In this document: positions 27,275-36,202 of the stretch, one piece after another | How the letters are laid out: every line of letters begins with the position of its first letter | How positions within the stretch are numbered: position 1 is the stretch's first letter | Source: Sphingomonas tagetis | GTDB taxonomy: Bacteria; Pseudomonadota; Alphaproteobacteria; Sphingomonadales; Sphingomonadaceae | Direction: 5' to 3' | Assembly: GCF_024211275.1 (NCBI RefSeq) | Contig: NZ_JAMLDX010000001.1 | Coordinates: forward strand, 434,001 to 498,000 | Length of the DNA stretch: 64,000 bases | Program-made: the position numbers and the translations under genes | Notes under the pieces: model-generated | Seen by the model: the letters and a program-made list of their open reading frames with translations, nothing else | What the model was told of the DNA's origin: nothing | The model's database searches: none

Positions 27275-30247
27275 CTAGAGCGAGGGCCGGCCGAGCGCCG
27301 CGAACGTGTCGTTCATCGCCGACTGCTTGATCGCCGGCGCAGCTGCGCGCGTCACCTCGACGGCGACGCCGGCGGCGCGGTTGTCGATCCGCGCGTCGAG
27401 ATCGTCGCTCAGCGTCACCTGCAGGCGGACCAGTTGCTCGCCATTGCCGGCATTGCCGCCGACAAGGCGCAGCGTGTCATTCGCCGGCAGCCGCGCCACC
27501 GAGCTCGGCAACGTGCCAACCAGTCCGCCATCGGCGAATGCCGGCAGCCGATTGTCGTTCATCGCCATCAGCAGCGGCAAATTCTTGCGCGTCGCGTCGG
27601 CGTTCATCACGAACTCGCCATTCGACAGGCGCGCGATGATGCTGTCCTCTCGCGGACCGCCGGGACCAGAGACGTAGCCGCCGTCCGAGAACCCCAGCAC
27701 CGATTTGAGCAGTCCGCCGAGCAGGCCACCGGTACCGCCGCCGGCGGTGCCGAACAGGAAATCCGCCACCGGGCCCAGTACCGCGCGCTCAAGACCTATG
27801 CGGATGAGCTGCCCGACGACATCTCCCAGCGCGCCCTTCAAGCCCAGCGCCTTCACCGCCGCGCCAGACAGCTCGTCGCCGAGCCGACGGATCGAGTCGA
27901 CCTTCAGGTCGTCGATCTGGTCCTGAATGCTGTCGATCGACCCGAGCTCGCGCCGGTATCGGTCATAGGATCCCTCGTTTTGCCGCTCGAGCGCCTTTTC
28001 GTCATTGCCTTTGCGCTCGGCCAGGTCGGCCGCGCGGGCCATGGCCTTGGCGTACCGATCCCAATCCTTCGCCGCGAACGCGGAGGCCAGCTCGATCGCG
28101 GCCTCGTTGATTTCCAGCCGATAGGCATTCTCGAGCAGCTGCCGCTCGATCCGCGCGCGATCGTCACGGCTATCGGCGATCTGGAGCTGAGAGCGCAGCA
28201 GCTCGTTGCTCTGGTCGACCTCAGCTCGGACATCGGCGAGTTGCTTTTCGGCTTGGTCCGCCAGCTGCTGGCGCGCGATGCCGATCCGTCGGGCTTGGCG
28301 GGTCTGCTCGTTGAGCTCAAGCAGCTGCGCCGCCTCCGCTTCCTCGAGCTTGCCAGCCGACAGCTGCAGGCCGATCTTGCGCGCGCGGCCTGAAGCCTCC
28401 GCATCGATCTCTTCAGTCAGGAATCGCGCGCGCTCTTCCTCGCTGACCGCGGTCTTGCCCTGCGCGTCGAGCAGCCGCCCGCGCGCGGCGCGCAGCTCGT
28501 CGACGAACGACACGTCCTCGGCCAGCTCGCGCTGTCGCAGCGCCTCCTGCTTCTTCTCGATCGATTCACGAGACGCACGGATCTTCTTGAACGACACATG
28601 GAAGTGATCGTCATGATCCTTGTCGCCGGGGCCGAGCACCTTGAGCACGTCGACGCCCTGCGCCTCGAGCGCCGCGCGCACCTGTGTCTTGGTGACCGAA
28701 CCCATGCCGCCGGCGGGTACATAATCGACCGCCTGCCCCTTGTAGTGGAGCGATCCCTTTTCGTGCTTCCCGCCGGTCGTCGAGGTCACCGTACCGCCGA
28801 ACGCAGCCTTGAGCATCGCGCCCACCTCGCTCGGCGCGATTTTCACGCCGTCACTCGTGGCGGTGGTCCCCTTCTTCTGCCGGTTTGCCTCCTGAAGCTG
28901 CTTCAGCTCCTTCTGGCGCTCGACGTCGAGCTGAGCGAGCGTGCGGCCATACTTGGCATAGTCCTTCGTCCGCTCTGCCTCGAGCCGCGCCGCCTCCTCG
29001 CGCTCGTCGAATTTGACGTTGATCCGGCCCTCGGGCGTTGAACGGGCCTGCACGCGATCGGCAACGATCCGGCCTGCAGCGCGATCGACGGCACCATTGA
29101 GCTTTGCCAGCGCGGCACTGTTCTTCGCGAGCTCGGCCTCGACCTTGGCAACCTTGCCCTGTGCAGTGGCGACGTCGCGCTGTGCCGCGAGCTGCTCGTC
29201 GGCCGAGCCGAACGCCCCGGGATTGTTCGCGGTCGCGTCGGCGAGGCGCAACTGTGCCTTGGCCTGGTCGAGCAGGGCGGCGGTTTTCTCGCGCGCGGCG
29301 ATGGCGGCTTGCCGCTCTACTCCCAGCGCAATGTAGTCCTGGCGCAGTTTGGCCGCCGTTGATTGCACGGCGCGGTCCTGCGCGCTGATCAGCGCCTCGA
29401 TCGCCTTGGCATGATCCTTAGCGGCTTCCTCGGCCTCTTTCTCGGCCTTGCTCTTTTCGAAGAGCTTGCTGACGAGCGGCGTGAGCAGCACCAGCGCCGA
29501 CGAAAGGGCTAGCCCGTAAGGCCCGCCGATGAAGCCGATGAACCCCTTGGTCTCCTGGGTCATCAGGCCGATAGCCTGCGTAACTTGGCCGATCTGCTGC
29601 GCGAACACGATGGTGGGTGGCGTGCCGGCCGCCAGCTGGGTCGCGACGTCGCCCAGCTGATAGCTGAGCTGCTGCATGCCAGCGCGCGCCTGCCCGCTGA
29701 CCTCAACAATGCGCTTCCCCGGCGCGACGATCGCGTTCATCCGTCCTTCGACGGCGGTGAGAGTGTTCGCCTGCGTGCGCAGCGCGATCGCGTACTGCTC
29801 GGCCTCGCGCTCAGCGACGGTGGCCGCGGACGCATAGGCCGTCAGCTGGGCATTGGCGCTGCCCTGGGCGATTGCCTCGGCCCGTGCGGCCTCGGCAACG
29901 ACGCGGATCGCCGCGGCACGCTGCTCGGCCGCGGCGGCCGCCTCGCGCGCCGCGCTGGCGTTGAGCACGTTGAGCGCGCCGGCGCCGCTGTCGGCGCCGA
30001 GCACGTTCTGCGCGTTCGCGCGGATCTCGCGGAACGCGTTCGAATAGCTCTGGGTGAGCTGCTTCGCGGTCGCGCCGGGGTCCTTGACCATGTCCCGCAT
30101 CGAGCGCTCGACGGCCTCGAATGCTTTTTCCGCGTCGCCGCTGAATTCGATCAGCGCGGTTTTGCCGACCTTCAGCGCGCCCTGCAGCGGCGTGACGGTG
30201 CCGCCGACCGAAAGGAACAGCTCCTGGCGTGACGGTGATCGCGCCAT
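27275..30247 (-). CDS. Tape measure protein with M15-type peptidase domain
   Basis: 990 residues. Mostly Ala/Glu/Arg/Gln coiled coil, with a hydrophobic patch near residues 225-260 (FIGFIGGPYGLALSSALVLL) and a glycine-rich region near 860-920 (FSDGGYVSGPGGPREDSIIA). Residues about 470-560 form an inserted domain with the zinc-binding pattern of M15 D,D-carboxypeptidases: LHYKGQAVDYVP and DDHFHVSF. It sets tail length and probably opens the host wall as DNA enters. It follows the tail chaperone genes in standard order. Confidence 0.92.
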   Translation of the reverse strand: MARSPSRQELFLSVGGTVTPLQGALKVGKTALIEFSGDAEKAFEAVERSMRDMVKDPGATAKQLTQSYSNAFREIRANAQNVLGADSGAGALNVLNASAAREAAAAAEQRAAAIRVVAEAARAEAIAQGSANAQLTAYASAATVAEREAEQYAIALRTQANTLTAVEGRMNAIVAPGKRIVEVSGQARAGMQQLSYQLGDVATQLAAGTPPTIVFAQQIGQVTQAIGLMTQETKGFIGFIGGPYGLALSSALVLLTPLVSKLFEKSKAEKEAEEAAKDHAKAIEALISAQDRAVQSTAAKLRQDYIALGVERQAAIAAREKTAALLDQAKAQLRLADATANNPGAFGSADEQLAAQRDVATAQGKVAKVEAELAKNSAALAKLNGAVDRAAGRIVADRVQARSTPEGRINVKFDEREEAARLEAERTKDYAKYGRTLAQLDVERQKELKQLQEANRQKKGTTATSDGVKIAPSEVGAMLKAAFGGTVTSTTGGKHEKGSLHYKGQAVDYVPAGGMGSVTKTQVRAALEAQGVDVLKVLGPGDKDHDDHFHVSFKKIRASRESIEKKQEALRQRELAEDVSFVDELRAARGRLLDAQGKTAVSEEERARFLTEEIDAEASGRARKIGLQLSAGKLEEAEAAQLLELNEQTRQARRIGIARQQLADQAEKQLADVRAEVDQSNELLRSQLQIADSRDDRARIERQLLENAYRLEINEAAIELASAFAAKDWDRYAKAMARAADLAERKGNDEKALERQNEGSYDRYRRELGSIDSIQDQIDDLKVDSIRRLGDELSGAAVKALGLKGALGDVVGQLIRIGLERAVLGPVADFLFGTAGGGTGGLLGGLLKSVLGFSDGGYVSGPGGPREDSIIARLSNGEFVMNADATRKNLPLLMAMNDNRLPAFADGGLVGTLPSSVARLPANDTLRLVGGNAGNGEQLVRLQVTLSDDLDARIDNRAAGVAVEVTRAAAPAIKQSAMNDTFAALGRPSL

Positions 30248-30255
30248 GCTGCCTC

Positions 30256-30366
30256 CTATCGCTTGTTTGCTTCGAGCCGCGCCTCAATCATCGCCCACCA
30301 TTCATGGGGCGTGGCGGACCAGAATTGACGCGACGACCAGCCGAAGCTGGCCATCGCAATGCCCAT
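30256..30366 (-). CDS. Short tail assembly chaperone (GTA type)
   Basis: A 36-residue gene easily missed by length cut-offs. It reads MGIAMASFGWSSRQFWSATP then HEWWAMIEARLEANKR. The pattern LGW-x-x-x-x-FW-x-ATP-x-E matches the short tail chaperones of gene transfer agents and related phages (Phage_TAC_6 group). Its ATG overlaps the previous stop as TAATG. It has an AGGAGG before the tape measure ATG just beyond it. Confidence 0.8.
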   Translation of the reverse strand: MGIAMASFGWSSRQFWSATPHEWWAMIEARLEANKR

Positions 30367-30767
30367 TAGTTCGCGGTAGCGGAATCGGTCTCCGCCACCG
30401 CCTTCGGCTCCCCCGCAACCGTTCGCCCTCCCGACGCGGCATCGGTCAGCGCGACGGCCAGGCGTCCCATGACGCTCGGCAAACCGGCCTCGAACGCCAA
30501 TTCGCCGATGCGCTCGTCCGCGACATTGGCGGTCAGCTCATCGCCGGCGCCGGCGCGGATCAGCTCGCCGGCGACGATGCCGATCTGGCGCAGCGTCATC
30601 GCACCGGAGTGCGCGAGCTGCATCAGCCGGATCAGCGACTGGCCGGTCTTTTCCTCGGCCGCCTCGATCGCCGCGAAGCTCGGCCGCAGGACATACGTCT
30701 TGCGGCCGAGCGGGAGGCGATGCTCACCGCGCGCATTGGCGGCGGGCTTATCCGCCGCTTTCGTCAC
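30366..30767 (-). CDS. GTA-type tail assembly chaperone
   Basis: 133 residues. The region GRKTYVLRPSFAAIEAAEEK, then SLIRLMQLAHSG and a helical GELIRAGAG segment, matches the gene-transfer-agent TAC_11 family, which binds the tape measure during tail assembly. The C-terminus is disordered. The pair with the 36-residue gene replaces the frameshifted G/GT pair of lambda. Confidence 0.85.
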   Translation of the reverse strand: MTKAADKPAANARGEHRLPLGRKTYVLRPSFAAIEAAEEKTGQSLIRLMQLAHSGAMTLRQIGIVAGELIRAGAGDELTANVADERIGELAFEAGLPSVMGRLAVALTDAASGGRTVAGEPKAVAETDSATAN

Positions 30768-31189
30768 GCGGTGGCGACCAGGTCGTCAACATCCGGCGCC
30801 GCGACGGCGCTGAAGTCGAGCGAATAGGTCACGGGGCCGTCCTTGCCGCCGGTCATGCTGAGGTTGCCGATGCCGACGCGGCCGTGGAACTTCACGATCG
30901 AGCCCTTCACGAGCTGGATGTTGAGCTCGGGCGGCGACGCCTTCGACTGGTCGACCACGCGCTCGAGGCCGTCGTCGGGCAGCTTAACGTTGCCGGTGAC
31001 CGAGATGGTGATCGCCTGCTGGCCCCAGCCCTGCGACTTGTATGCGCCGTCGTCTTTGGACGACAGATCGATCTGGTCGGACGACCGCTTCAGGTCCCAG
31101 CTGCCCTCGCCGCCGAGGAAATCGAACGCCTCGGTGCCACCACCGTCGCCGATCTTGATCCGCCAGTCCTTGCCATATTCATTTGCCAT
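30764..31189 (-). CDS. Major tail tube protein
   Basis: 141 residues from MANEYGKDWRIKIGDGGG, with AGGAG 7 bases upstream. The sequence FDFLGGEGSWDLKRSSDQID then DLSSKDDGAYKSQGWGQQ is characteristic of TP901-1-type tail tube subunits of alphaproteobacterial siphophages and GTAs. It forms the hexameric tube around the tape measure. Confidence 0.9.
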   Translation of the reverse strand: MANEYGKDWRIKIGDGGGTEAFDFLGGEGSWDLKRSSDQIDLSSKDDGAYKSQGWGQQAITISVTGNVKLPDDGLERVVDQSKASPPELNIQLVKGSIVKFHGRVGIGNLSMTGGKDGPVTYSLDFSAVAAPDVDDLVATA

Positions 31190-31208
31190 GTTGTGCTCCT
31201 GTCCCGGC

Positions 31209-31625
31209 TCAGGCCGGCTCTGCTTCCACTGCGAAGGTGATGAGGCCGGCATGCGTGACGCCGTCCGTCGACGGCGGGCCCGAGGCCGCGCCGAGGTAAT
31301 CGATTGATTGAAAGATCACGCCGGCGATCGCCGGCACGGCGTCTTCCAGCCCGTCGCGAACCAGGTGCATGAGCGCCTGCAGCTGCGACCGCTGGTTGCC
31401 GCGGTAGATGACGATCACTTCGACGGTGATCCGCTCGGCCTGCTCGCCCTTGCCGGCGACATTCTCGCTTTCGATCTCGCCCAGCATGACGACACGCCGG
31501 TCGGACTGGTCCGCCGGGTCGCGCGGCTCGGGATTGGTTGTGACCTCGGCCGTGCTCGCGTCAATCGCCGCGTCGAGCAGCGCGAAGAAGCCGTCCGAAG
31601 CGGCCGAGAGCAGGTCGATCGCCAT
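31209..31625 (-). CDS. Tail completion protein, DUF3168-like
   Basis: 138 residues. VIVIYRGNQRSQLQALMHLV with an alternating strand-helix layout suits the tail terminator (gpU-like) family at the head end of the tail. Overlaps the upstream gene as TGATG. Assignment rests on position before the tube gene and on general pattern. Confidence 0.72.
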   Translation of the reverse strand: MAIDLLSAASDGFFALLDAAIDASTAEVTTNPEPRDPADQSDRRVVMLGEIESENVAGKGEQAERITVEVIVIYRGNQRSQLQALMHLVRDGLEDAVPAIAGVIFQSIDYLGAASGPPSTDGVTHAGLITFAVEAEPA

Positions 31626-32182
31626 CAGCGCGCTCCCACTCGGCCGAGCAGCCGGCTCGCATATTCGGATAAATGCTGCTGCCCGACGTCCTGCAGGATC
31701 GGCTGAGCGACGAACGGCCGCGCGGCCTTCGCGCGCACGCGCAATTTATACGGATCGCCGACGAACGTGCCGCGGTTCGGGCTCGAGCGCGGCCGCCGGC
31801 GCTTCTTCGGGCCCAGATAGGCGACCTCGCGCTTGCTCTCGGTCCCGTTGCCGGTGATCCGCCGCTTCTTCACCCGGCGCGTGACCAGCACGGTCTGCGC
31901 GTCGCGGCCATGCTCGATCATGCGGCCGACAAAATTGTTGCGGCTGCCGCGCGAGCTCGAGCCCTTGAGCAGTCCGACGCGGGAGCGCAGCTGCTCGAGC
32001 TGAAGCTGAAAAGTCAGCGCCGCCTGTGTCGCGCCCGTCAGCGTCGGGACGTCGGCCTTCTGCGCGGCGGAGATCTCGCGGCTTATCAGCCCGATTTCGA
32101 CCGCCATCTCGTCGCGCGCCGCCTCGGGCAGCGCGTCGAACGTGGAAAGCACGGCGTTAACGCCGTCAATTCGCGACCGCAT
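31625..32182 (-). CDS. HK97 gp10-like head-tail protein
   Basis: 185 residues. Start MRSRIDGVNAVLSTFDALPE is fixed by a TGATG overlap with the gene before. EISAAQKADVPTLTGATQAAL then the basic KKRRITGNGTESKR stretch, RPFVAQPIL near the C-terminus, are typical of the gp10/neck family that joins head to tail. Confidence 0.8.
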   Translation of the reverse strand: MRSRIDGVNAVLSTFDALPEAARDEMAVEIGLISREISAAQKADVPTLTGATQAALTFQLQLEQLRSRVGLLKGSSSRGSRNNFVGRMIEHGRDAQTVLVTRRVKKRRITGNGTESKREVAYLGPKKRRRPRSSPNRGTFVGDPYKLRVRAKAARPFVAQPILQDVGQQHLSEYASRLLGRVGAR

Positions 32183-32520
32183 CAGCCCGCCTTCAGCGCG
32201 CCGGCCGAGCTGGCGATGATCACCAGCCATTCGCGCCGGCCGTCCGGATTGGTCGGCGGCGCGGTGATATTCAGATCCATGGTGCCGAATCGCACCTGCC
32301 ACTTGGCCGCAACGTCGCCGCGCCAGCGCATCGTGATGCGGAACGTCGAAACGCCCTCGAGCACGCGTTCGATCAGCGCCTCACGCCCGTCGAGCGGCTC
32401 GACACAGGCGCGCACGCCCGTGGCGACCACGCCGAACGAACTCTCCCACCCGCCCTTGCCGTCCTTGATCTTGTCCGGGCGGAGCAGGTCGACGCGATGG
32501 CGCAGCCGGCCCGCGGTCAT
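32182..32520 (-). CDS. Head closure protein (head-tail adaptor)
   Basis: 112 residues from MTAGRLRHRVDLLRPDKIKD. The N-terminal pattern G-x-LRHRV-x-L-x-R-P is the signature of the SPP1 gp16-like head-closure family, and VRFGTMDLNITAPPTNPDGR is its usual end. It closes the portal after packaging. Confidence 0.85.
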   Translation of the reverse strand: MTAGRLRHRVDLLRPDKIKDGKGGWESSFGVVATGVRACVEPLDGREALIERVLEGVSTFRITMRWRGDVAAKWQVRFGTMDLNITAPPTNPDGRREWLVIIASSAGALKAG

Positions 32521-32540
32521 GGTCGTCGGCACGTGCGGTC

Positions 32541-32951
32541 CTACACCGCCACGCCGGATTCGTGGATCTTGACGTCCAGGACTGAAGCGGACCGCGCGAT
32601 GCCGATGATCGTCGCATATTCGCCGCTCGCGAGATCCGCGAAGGGGCAAATGCCGCCGGGCGTGTCGCTGAGATAATAGGTCGTCCCGGGCGTCAGCGTC
32701 GCGCCGATCGTGATCGGACCCTCGGTCAGCAGGAGAACCGGCTGCCCGCTGGCTGCGCCGTTCAGGAAAATGCCCTTGGCTTTGCGCACGGCGGCCGTGC
32801 CGCTGTTGTTGTCGGCCAGCTTGCAGCGATCGTCAGTCCGATCGCGGTAACCCACCTGACCGGCTGTGACGGTGGCGCCCGCAGTGCCGTGAAACGTCAG
32901 CGCGCCGACGCCGGCAATGACATTTGCCGCGGTGATCGTGATATCCGCCAT
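32541..32951 (-). CDS. Phage head decoration-like protein
   Basis: 136 residues, Ala/Gly/Thr-rich beta protein (MADITITAANVIAGVGALTF). Contains AVRKAKGIFLNGAASGQPV and TTYYLSDTPGGICP, patterns of small capsid-stabilising or DUF2190-like proteins. Located among head-tail joining genes. Family not certain. Confidence 0.68.
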   Translation of the reverse strand: MADITITAANVIAGVGALTFHGTAGATVTAGQVGYRDRTDDRCKLADNNSGTAAVRKAKGIFLNGAASGQPVLLLTEGPITIGATLTPGTTYYLSDTPGGICPFADLASGEYATIIGIARSASVLDVKIHESGVAV

Positions 32952-33011
32952 GAAACTCTCCAGATTAGATTTGAAGTTGGACAGTGGACGCCGAGCGCGC
33001 GCCCGAGCGCG

Positions 33012-33347
33012 TCAGCGGCCGGAGAAGTCGCGGAGCGGCTCGATCAGCCAGTCCAGGCCGGTGGGCAACTCGGTCATCGCACCCGCCACGCTGTTCTCGC
33101 GATTGGCGTACCAGTCGCCGATCAGCAGCAGCGCCGCCTGTTCGACCATCGCGAGCTCGCGTTCGTCGAATTCGGCACCGGCGTGATCATCGGGCGCGTC
33201 GTTGGGATCGACGAAGCGGTTGGTCCGGAGCTCGATCGAGCGCACAGCCGCGGTCGCGAGCGCCCTGAGGCGCAGATCCTCGCTCTCATCATCGGCATCG
33301 AGGACGAGATGCGCCTTGATCGTGTCGAGGGTGAGGATCTCGCTCAT
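33012..33347 (-). CDS. Head-tail connector (gp6-like adaptor)
   Basis: 111 residues, all helical: MSEILTLDTIKAHLVLDADD, then LRALATAAVRSIELRTNRF and ALLLIGDWYANRENS. The order of helices and the L-x-x-IKAHL-x-ID start match the HK97 gp6/SPP1 gp15 adaptor family that sits on the portal. Confidence 0.85.
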   Translation of the reverse strand: MSEILTLDTIKAHLVLDADDESEDLRLRALATAAVRSIELRTNRFVDPNDAPDDHAGAEFDERELAMVEQAALLLIGDWYANRENSVAGAMTELPTGLDWLIEPLRDFSGR

Positions 33348-33374
33348 GACGCTCGCGCCGCTGCCCGAAGGCAG

Positions 33375-33824
33375 TTAGGCGACGCCCTTCAGAGCGGCAT
33401 TGCTGCGGACGACGACGGCCGAGACCGGCGTGCCGGTGCCGTGCGTGCCGCTGAAGTCGGCGAGCAGCTTGAGATAGCCCTTGCCGCCGATATAGCCGAG
33501 CTCCTGCAGCGTTGCCGCGGCATGGGCTGCGGTCAGCGCGCGAACGATGCCGCTGGTGATCGTCGCCGGCGCCAGCGCGTCCTTGATCACGTCGTCGTCG
33601 GTCACGGCGGTGTAGGTCACGCCATCGTCGCTGTGCGTCAGCACGAACTCGATCTTGTTCGAGCCGGTGAACGTGATTCCGCCGACGCCGATCGACAGAT
33701 TGAGGGTCGCCGACTGATAGCCGCGAACATCGATCGCGTCGGGGGTGTTGTCGGCACTCAGGGTGGCAGGCGCGATCGCAGCCACCGGGAAGAGCGCGCT
33801 GGCTCCGTCACGGTTGGGGGTCAT
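33375..33824 (-). CDS. Hypothetical virion-module protein
   Basis: 149 residues, beta-rich (ATLNLSIGVGGITFTGSNKI, EFVLTHSDDGVTYTAVTDDD). No motif. It lies directly after the capsid gene in transcription order, where many phages encode a minor capsid or decoration protein. Confidence 0.65.
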   Translation of the reverse strand: MTPNRDGASALFPVAAIAPATLSADNTPDAIDVRGYQSATLNLSIGVGGITFTGSNKIEFVLTHSDDGVTYTAVTDDDVIKDALAPATITSGIVRALTAAHAAATLQELGYIGGKGYLKLLADFSGTHGTGTPVSAVVVRSNAALKGVA

Positions 33825-33895
33825 GTGCAGTCCTTTCGCATTGGCGCGGCGCCTTCGCCGGCTCTCACGACGGTCGCGCGCGGCCGCCGAAAGAG

Positions 33896-33919
33896 CCGGC
33901 GGGCCCGAAGGCCCGCCGG
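33896..33919 (-). terminator. UUCG-loop hairpin after capsid gene
   Basis: A perfect 10-base-pair stem CCGGCGGGCC/GGCCCGCCGG; read on the minus strand, the loop is TTCG, followed by CTCTTT. It lies 12 bases beyond the capsid stop. The T tract is short, so it may be a partial terminator or an RNA-stabilising hairpin that raises capsid mRNA. Confidence 0.65.
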
Positions 33920-33930
33920 TGATCGAGTGA

Positions 33931-35271
33931 TCAGGTGCCGATCTTCATCATCTTCAGCGCTTCGAAGTTGACCGCGCCGCCACCGACGCGCCGGCGCATG
34001 TGATACTTCACGAAGCCCGGGCGGGTGATGTTGTCGCGGACGACCGAGGTCCCGAGCCGATCGACGATCGTATAGGCCTCGTTGAAGTCGCCGAAGGCCA
34101 GCGGCACGGCGTCGGCCGCGACCGCGGGCATGTCTTCGCCATCGGTCACGCCGAAGCCAAAGATCGACTCCACCAGGGCGCCGTCGCGCAGGCGCAGGTC
34201 GACTAGGTAGTTGCCCTGCCCGTCCTTCAGCTTGCGGATTGCGCCGATCGACTTGCGCGCGGTCAGGAAGCCCGCATTCTGGCGATAGCCGGCCTTCAGC
34301 TCGAAGATCAGGCTCAGGATCTGATCCGCAGTGAACTGAGTGGCGTGGCCGCTCATCACATGCTGGAAGATGCCCCAGGCCCGCGTCGCGTCGTCGGTTG
34401 CCGCCGTGGTGTACGAGAGGAAGCCCTTCGGCTTGCCGACGCCATCGCCGCTGACGAACGCCGCATTCTCCTTGCGGGAGAACTTCGAGCTCGACTTGTC
34501 AGCCAGCCAGCCCTCGACGTCGATCTTGCTGTCCTCGAGCAGCTTCTGCGTCACCATCGGGTACGCGTAGAGCTCGTTGACGTCGATCGCCCACATGCCG
34601 ATCTGCGCGGCGTCGGTCTGGCTGCGGGTGCCGGTCTCGCCGACCCAGGCCGCATCCATCTCACCGTTGTCGATCGGCCCCTCGAGGCGATCGGTGCCGA
34701 TCGAGACGACGTTTGCCAGCTGGCGCATTGGCGTCGATTCGAAGATCTTCTTGACCATCCGGCCGCCGACCTCGGGCGTGACCCAGAAGCCGCCGCTCGG
34801 GTCGGCCGCTACCATCATCGTGGTCGCTTTGACCTCGTTGCGGCGCAGATAGTTGCCGAGGTCGCCCTTGTATTCGACCAGCTTCTCGGCGTCGAAATCC
34901 TTCTGGCCGATGAGCTCGCCAAATGCCTGCGCGGCCTTGGCTTCCGCGACGCCGTCGGCCGAGCCGCCCAGCTGCAGGCGGTTTGCCTTCGCCTCGAGCT
35001 CGTCGAGCCGCTTCTTCAGCTCCGCCTTGGCATCGTCGATGCCCTTGTTGATCTTCTCGACCTCGTCCTTGGTGACGGCATCCTCACCGCGCTTCGTCTC
35101 GACCTGCTTCAGGCGCTCGTCGTTCTTGGTCTTGAAGTCCTCGAACGTCTTGCCGAGGGCTTCGACAGCGGCCTTCACCTCCGCGGTGAGGTCGCCGTCC
35201 TTGGTCTCGGGCGCACGCGTGAAGATGGGGGTCGCGCCCGCGAGGAACGCGCCCTGCTTTCCGATAAACAT
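33931..35271 (-). CDS. HK97-family major capsid protein
   Basis: 446 residues. A charged coiled-coil N-terminal delta domain (residues 25-130, AELKKRLDELEAKANRLQ) acts as internal scaffold and is expected to be cut off by the protease encoded upstream. The HK97 fold follows: SGGFWVTPEVGGRMVKKIFE, ESTPMRQLANVVSIGTDRLE and DVNELYAYPMVTQKLLEDS are characteristic. It builds the icosahedral shell. Confidence 0.93.
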   Translation of the reverse strand: MFIGKQGAFLAGATPIFTRAPETKDGDLTAEVKAAVEALGKTFEDFKTKNDERLKQVETKRGEDAVTKDEVEKINKGIDDAKAELKKRLDELEAKANRLQLGGSADGVAEAKAAQAFGELIGQKDFDAEKLVEYKGDLGNYLRRNEVKATTMMVAADPSGGFWVTPEVGGRMVKKIFESTPMRQLANVVSIGTDRLEGPIDNGEMDAAWVGETGTRSQTDAAQIGMWAIDVNELYAYPMVTQKLLEDSKIDVEGWLADKSSSKFSRKENAAFVSGDGVGKPKGFLSYTTAATDDATRAWGIFQHVMSGHATQFTADQILSLIFELKAGYRQNAGFLTARKSIGAIRKLKDGQGNYLVDLRLRDGALVESIFGFGVTDGEDMPAVAADAVPLAFGDFNEAYTIVDRLGTSVVRDNITRPGFVKYHMRRRVGGGAVNFEALKMMKIGT

Positions 35272-35297
35272 TATGTGATCTCCAGTGCGCGGCGTGC

Positions 35298-35966
35298 CTA
35301 GCGGAGGGCCTCGGCGGCGCGGCGCAGCGACATGAGCATGTCTTTCGCCCCGTCGCGGGGTTCATGCTCGAGGGGTTGATCACCACCGTCGCGGAGGTGT
35401 TGCTTGACGAGCGCGACGGCCTTCACGGCAGCCGAGCTGGACAGTCCAAGGCCTTCGCGCAGCGAGCGTTCGAGCTCGCGCGGATCGAAGGTGCCTTTTA
35501 CGCCCGAAATCAGGGCGTCGGTATTCATGGGAAACGTGACCAGGCTGATTTCCCACAGCTTGGCCTTTTTGATCTTCCGGATGCCGGTTTTCCGGTCGAT
35601 CTCGTAGTCGACCGTCTCATAGCCGATCGAAAGCCCGCGGATCGCCCCAGCCTTCACCAGCGCGCGCGCGGCGGCGGCCTGCGGAACCTCGGTGACCAGC
35701 TGGCCGGCGACCTTCAGGCCGTGATCGTCCTCGACCAGGTCGGTCCACACGCCGATCGGCTCGCTCGACCAGTGCTGCCACAGCATCGGCAGGCCGGTCT
35801 TGGCCTTGCGCAGCTCGGCGATCGACGCCTTGAACGCGCCGGGCATGACGATGTCCGCGCCACGGTCGACGACATTGAACACCGCGCCATAGCCGCTGAT
35901 CGCGCCCTCGTCGGTTCCGTCGCCGGCGAGCTTCAGCTCCGCGATTTCGAACGCTTGCCGGTCCAT
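35298..35966 (-). CDS. HK97-family prohead protease
   Basis: 222 residues. The serine protease fold of U35 peptidases: catalytic His in PMLWQHWSSEPIG and Ser in RGLSIGYE, with WEISLVTFPMN as the third conserved block. It removes the capsid delta domain during maturation. The stop overlaps nothing on its 3' side; upstream it shares one base with the small gene before it. Confidence 0.93.
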   Translation of the reverse strand: MDRQAFEIAELKLAGDGTDEGAISGYGAVFNVVDRGADIVMPGAFKASIAELRKAKTGLPMLWQHWSSEPIGVWTDLVEDDHGLKVAGQLVTEVPQAAAARALVKAGAIRGLSIGYETVDYEIDRKTGIRKIKKAKLWEISLVTFPMNTDALISGVKGTFDPRELERSLREGLGLSSSAAVKAVALVKQHLRDGGDQPLEHEPRDGAKDMLMSLRRAAEALR

Positions 35967-36202
35967 CAGGCGGCCGCCAGTCGATCAAGCCGGTGATCGG
36001 CTGCGATGGTGAGGTTCTTGACCATCGCGGCGATCGCGACGCGAGTGTCGAGGATCTGCTGGGCGCTCACCGCCACGGAGGCGTAAGCACGCCGCCCGCC
36101 GACATCGCAGAATTTCACGAAATAGCCGAGGCCGGGCTTCAATTGGCGATAGCGAAAGCCGCTCGCCCGCATCGCGCGGAAGAACTCCAGAAGTCGTTTC
36201 AT
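35966..36202 (-). CDS. Small hypothetical head-module protein
   Basis: 78 residues, basic, starting MKRLLEFFRAMRASGFRYRQ. No motif recognised. Tight overlaps on both sides (TGATG with the protease; ATGA-type with the gene before) show that it is translated in the head operon. Confidence 0.62.
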   Translation of the reverse strand: MKRLLEFFRAMRASGFRYRQLKPGLGYFVKFCDVGGRRAYASVAVSAQQILDTRVAIAAMVKNLTIAADHRLDRLAAA

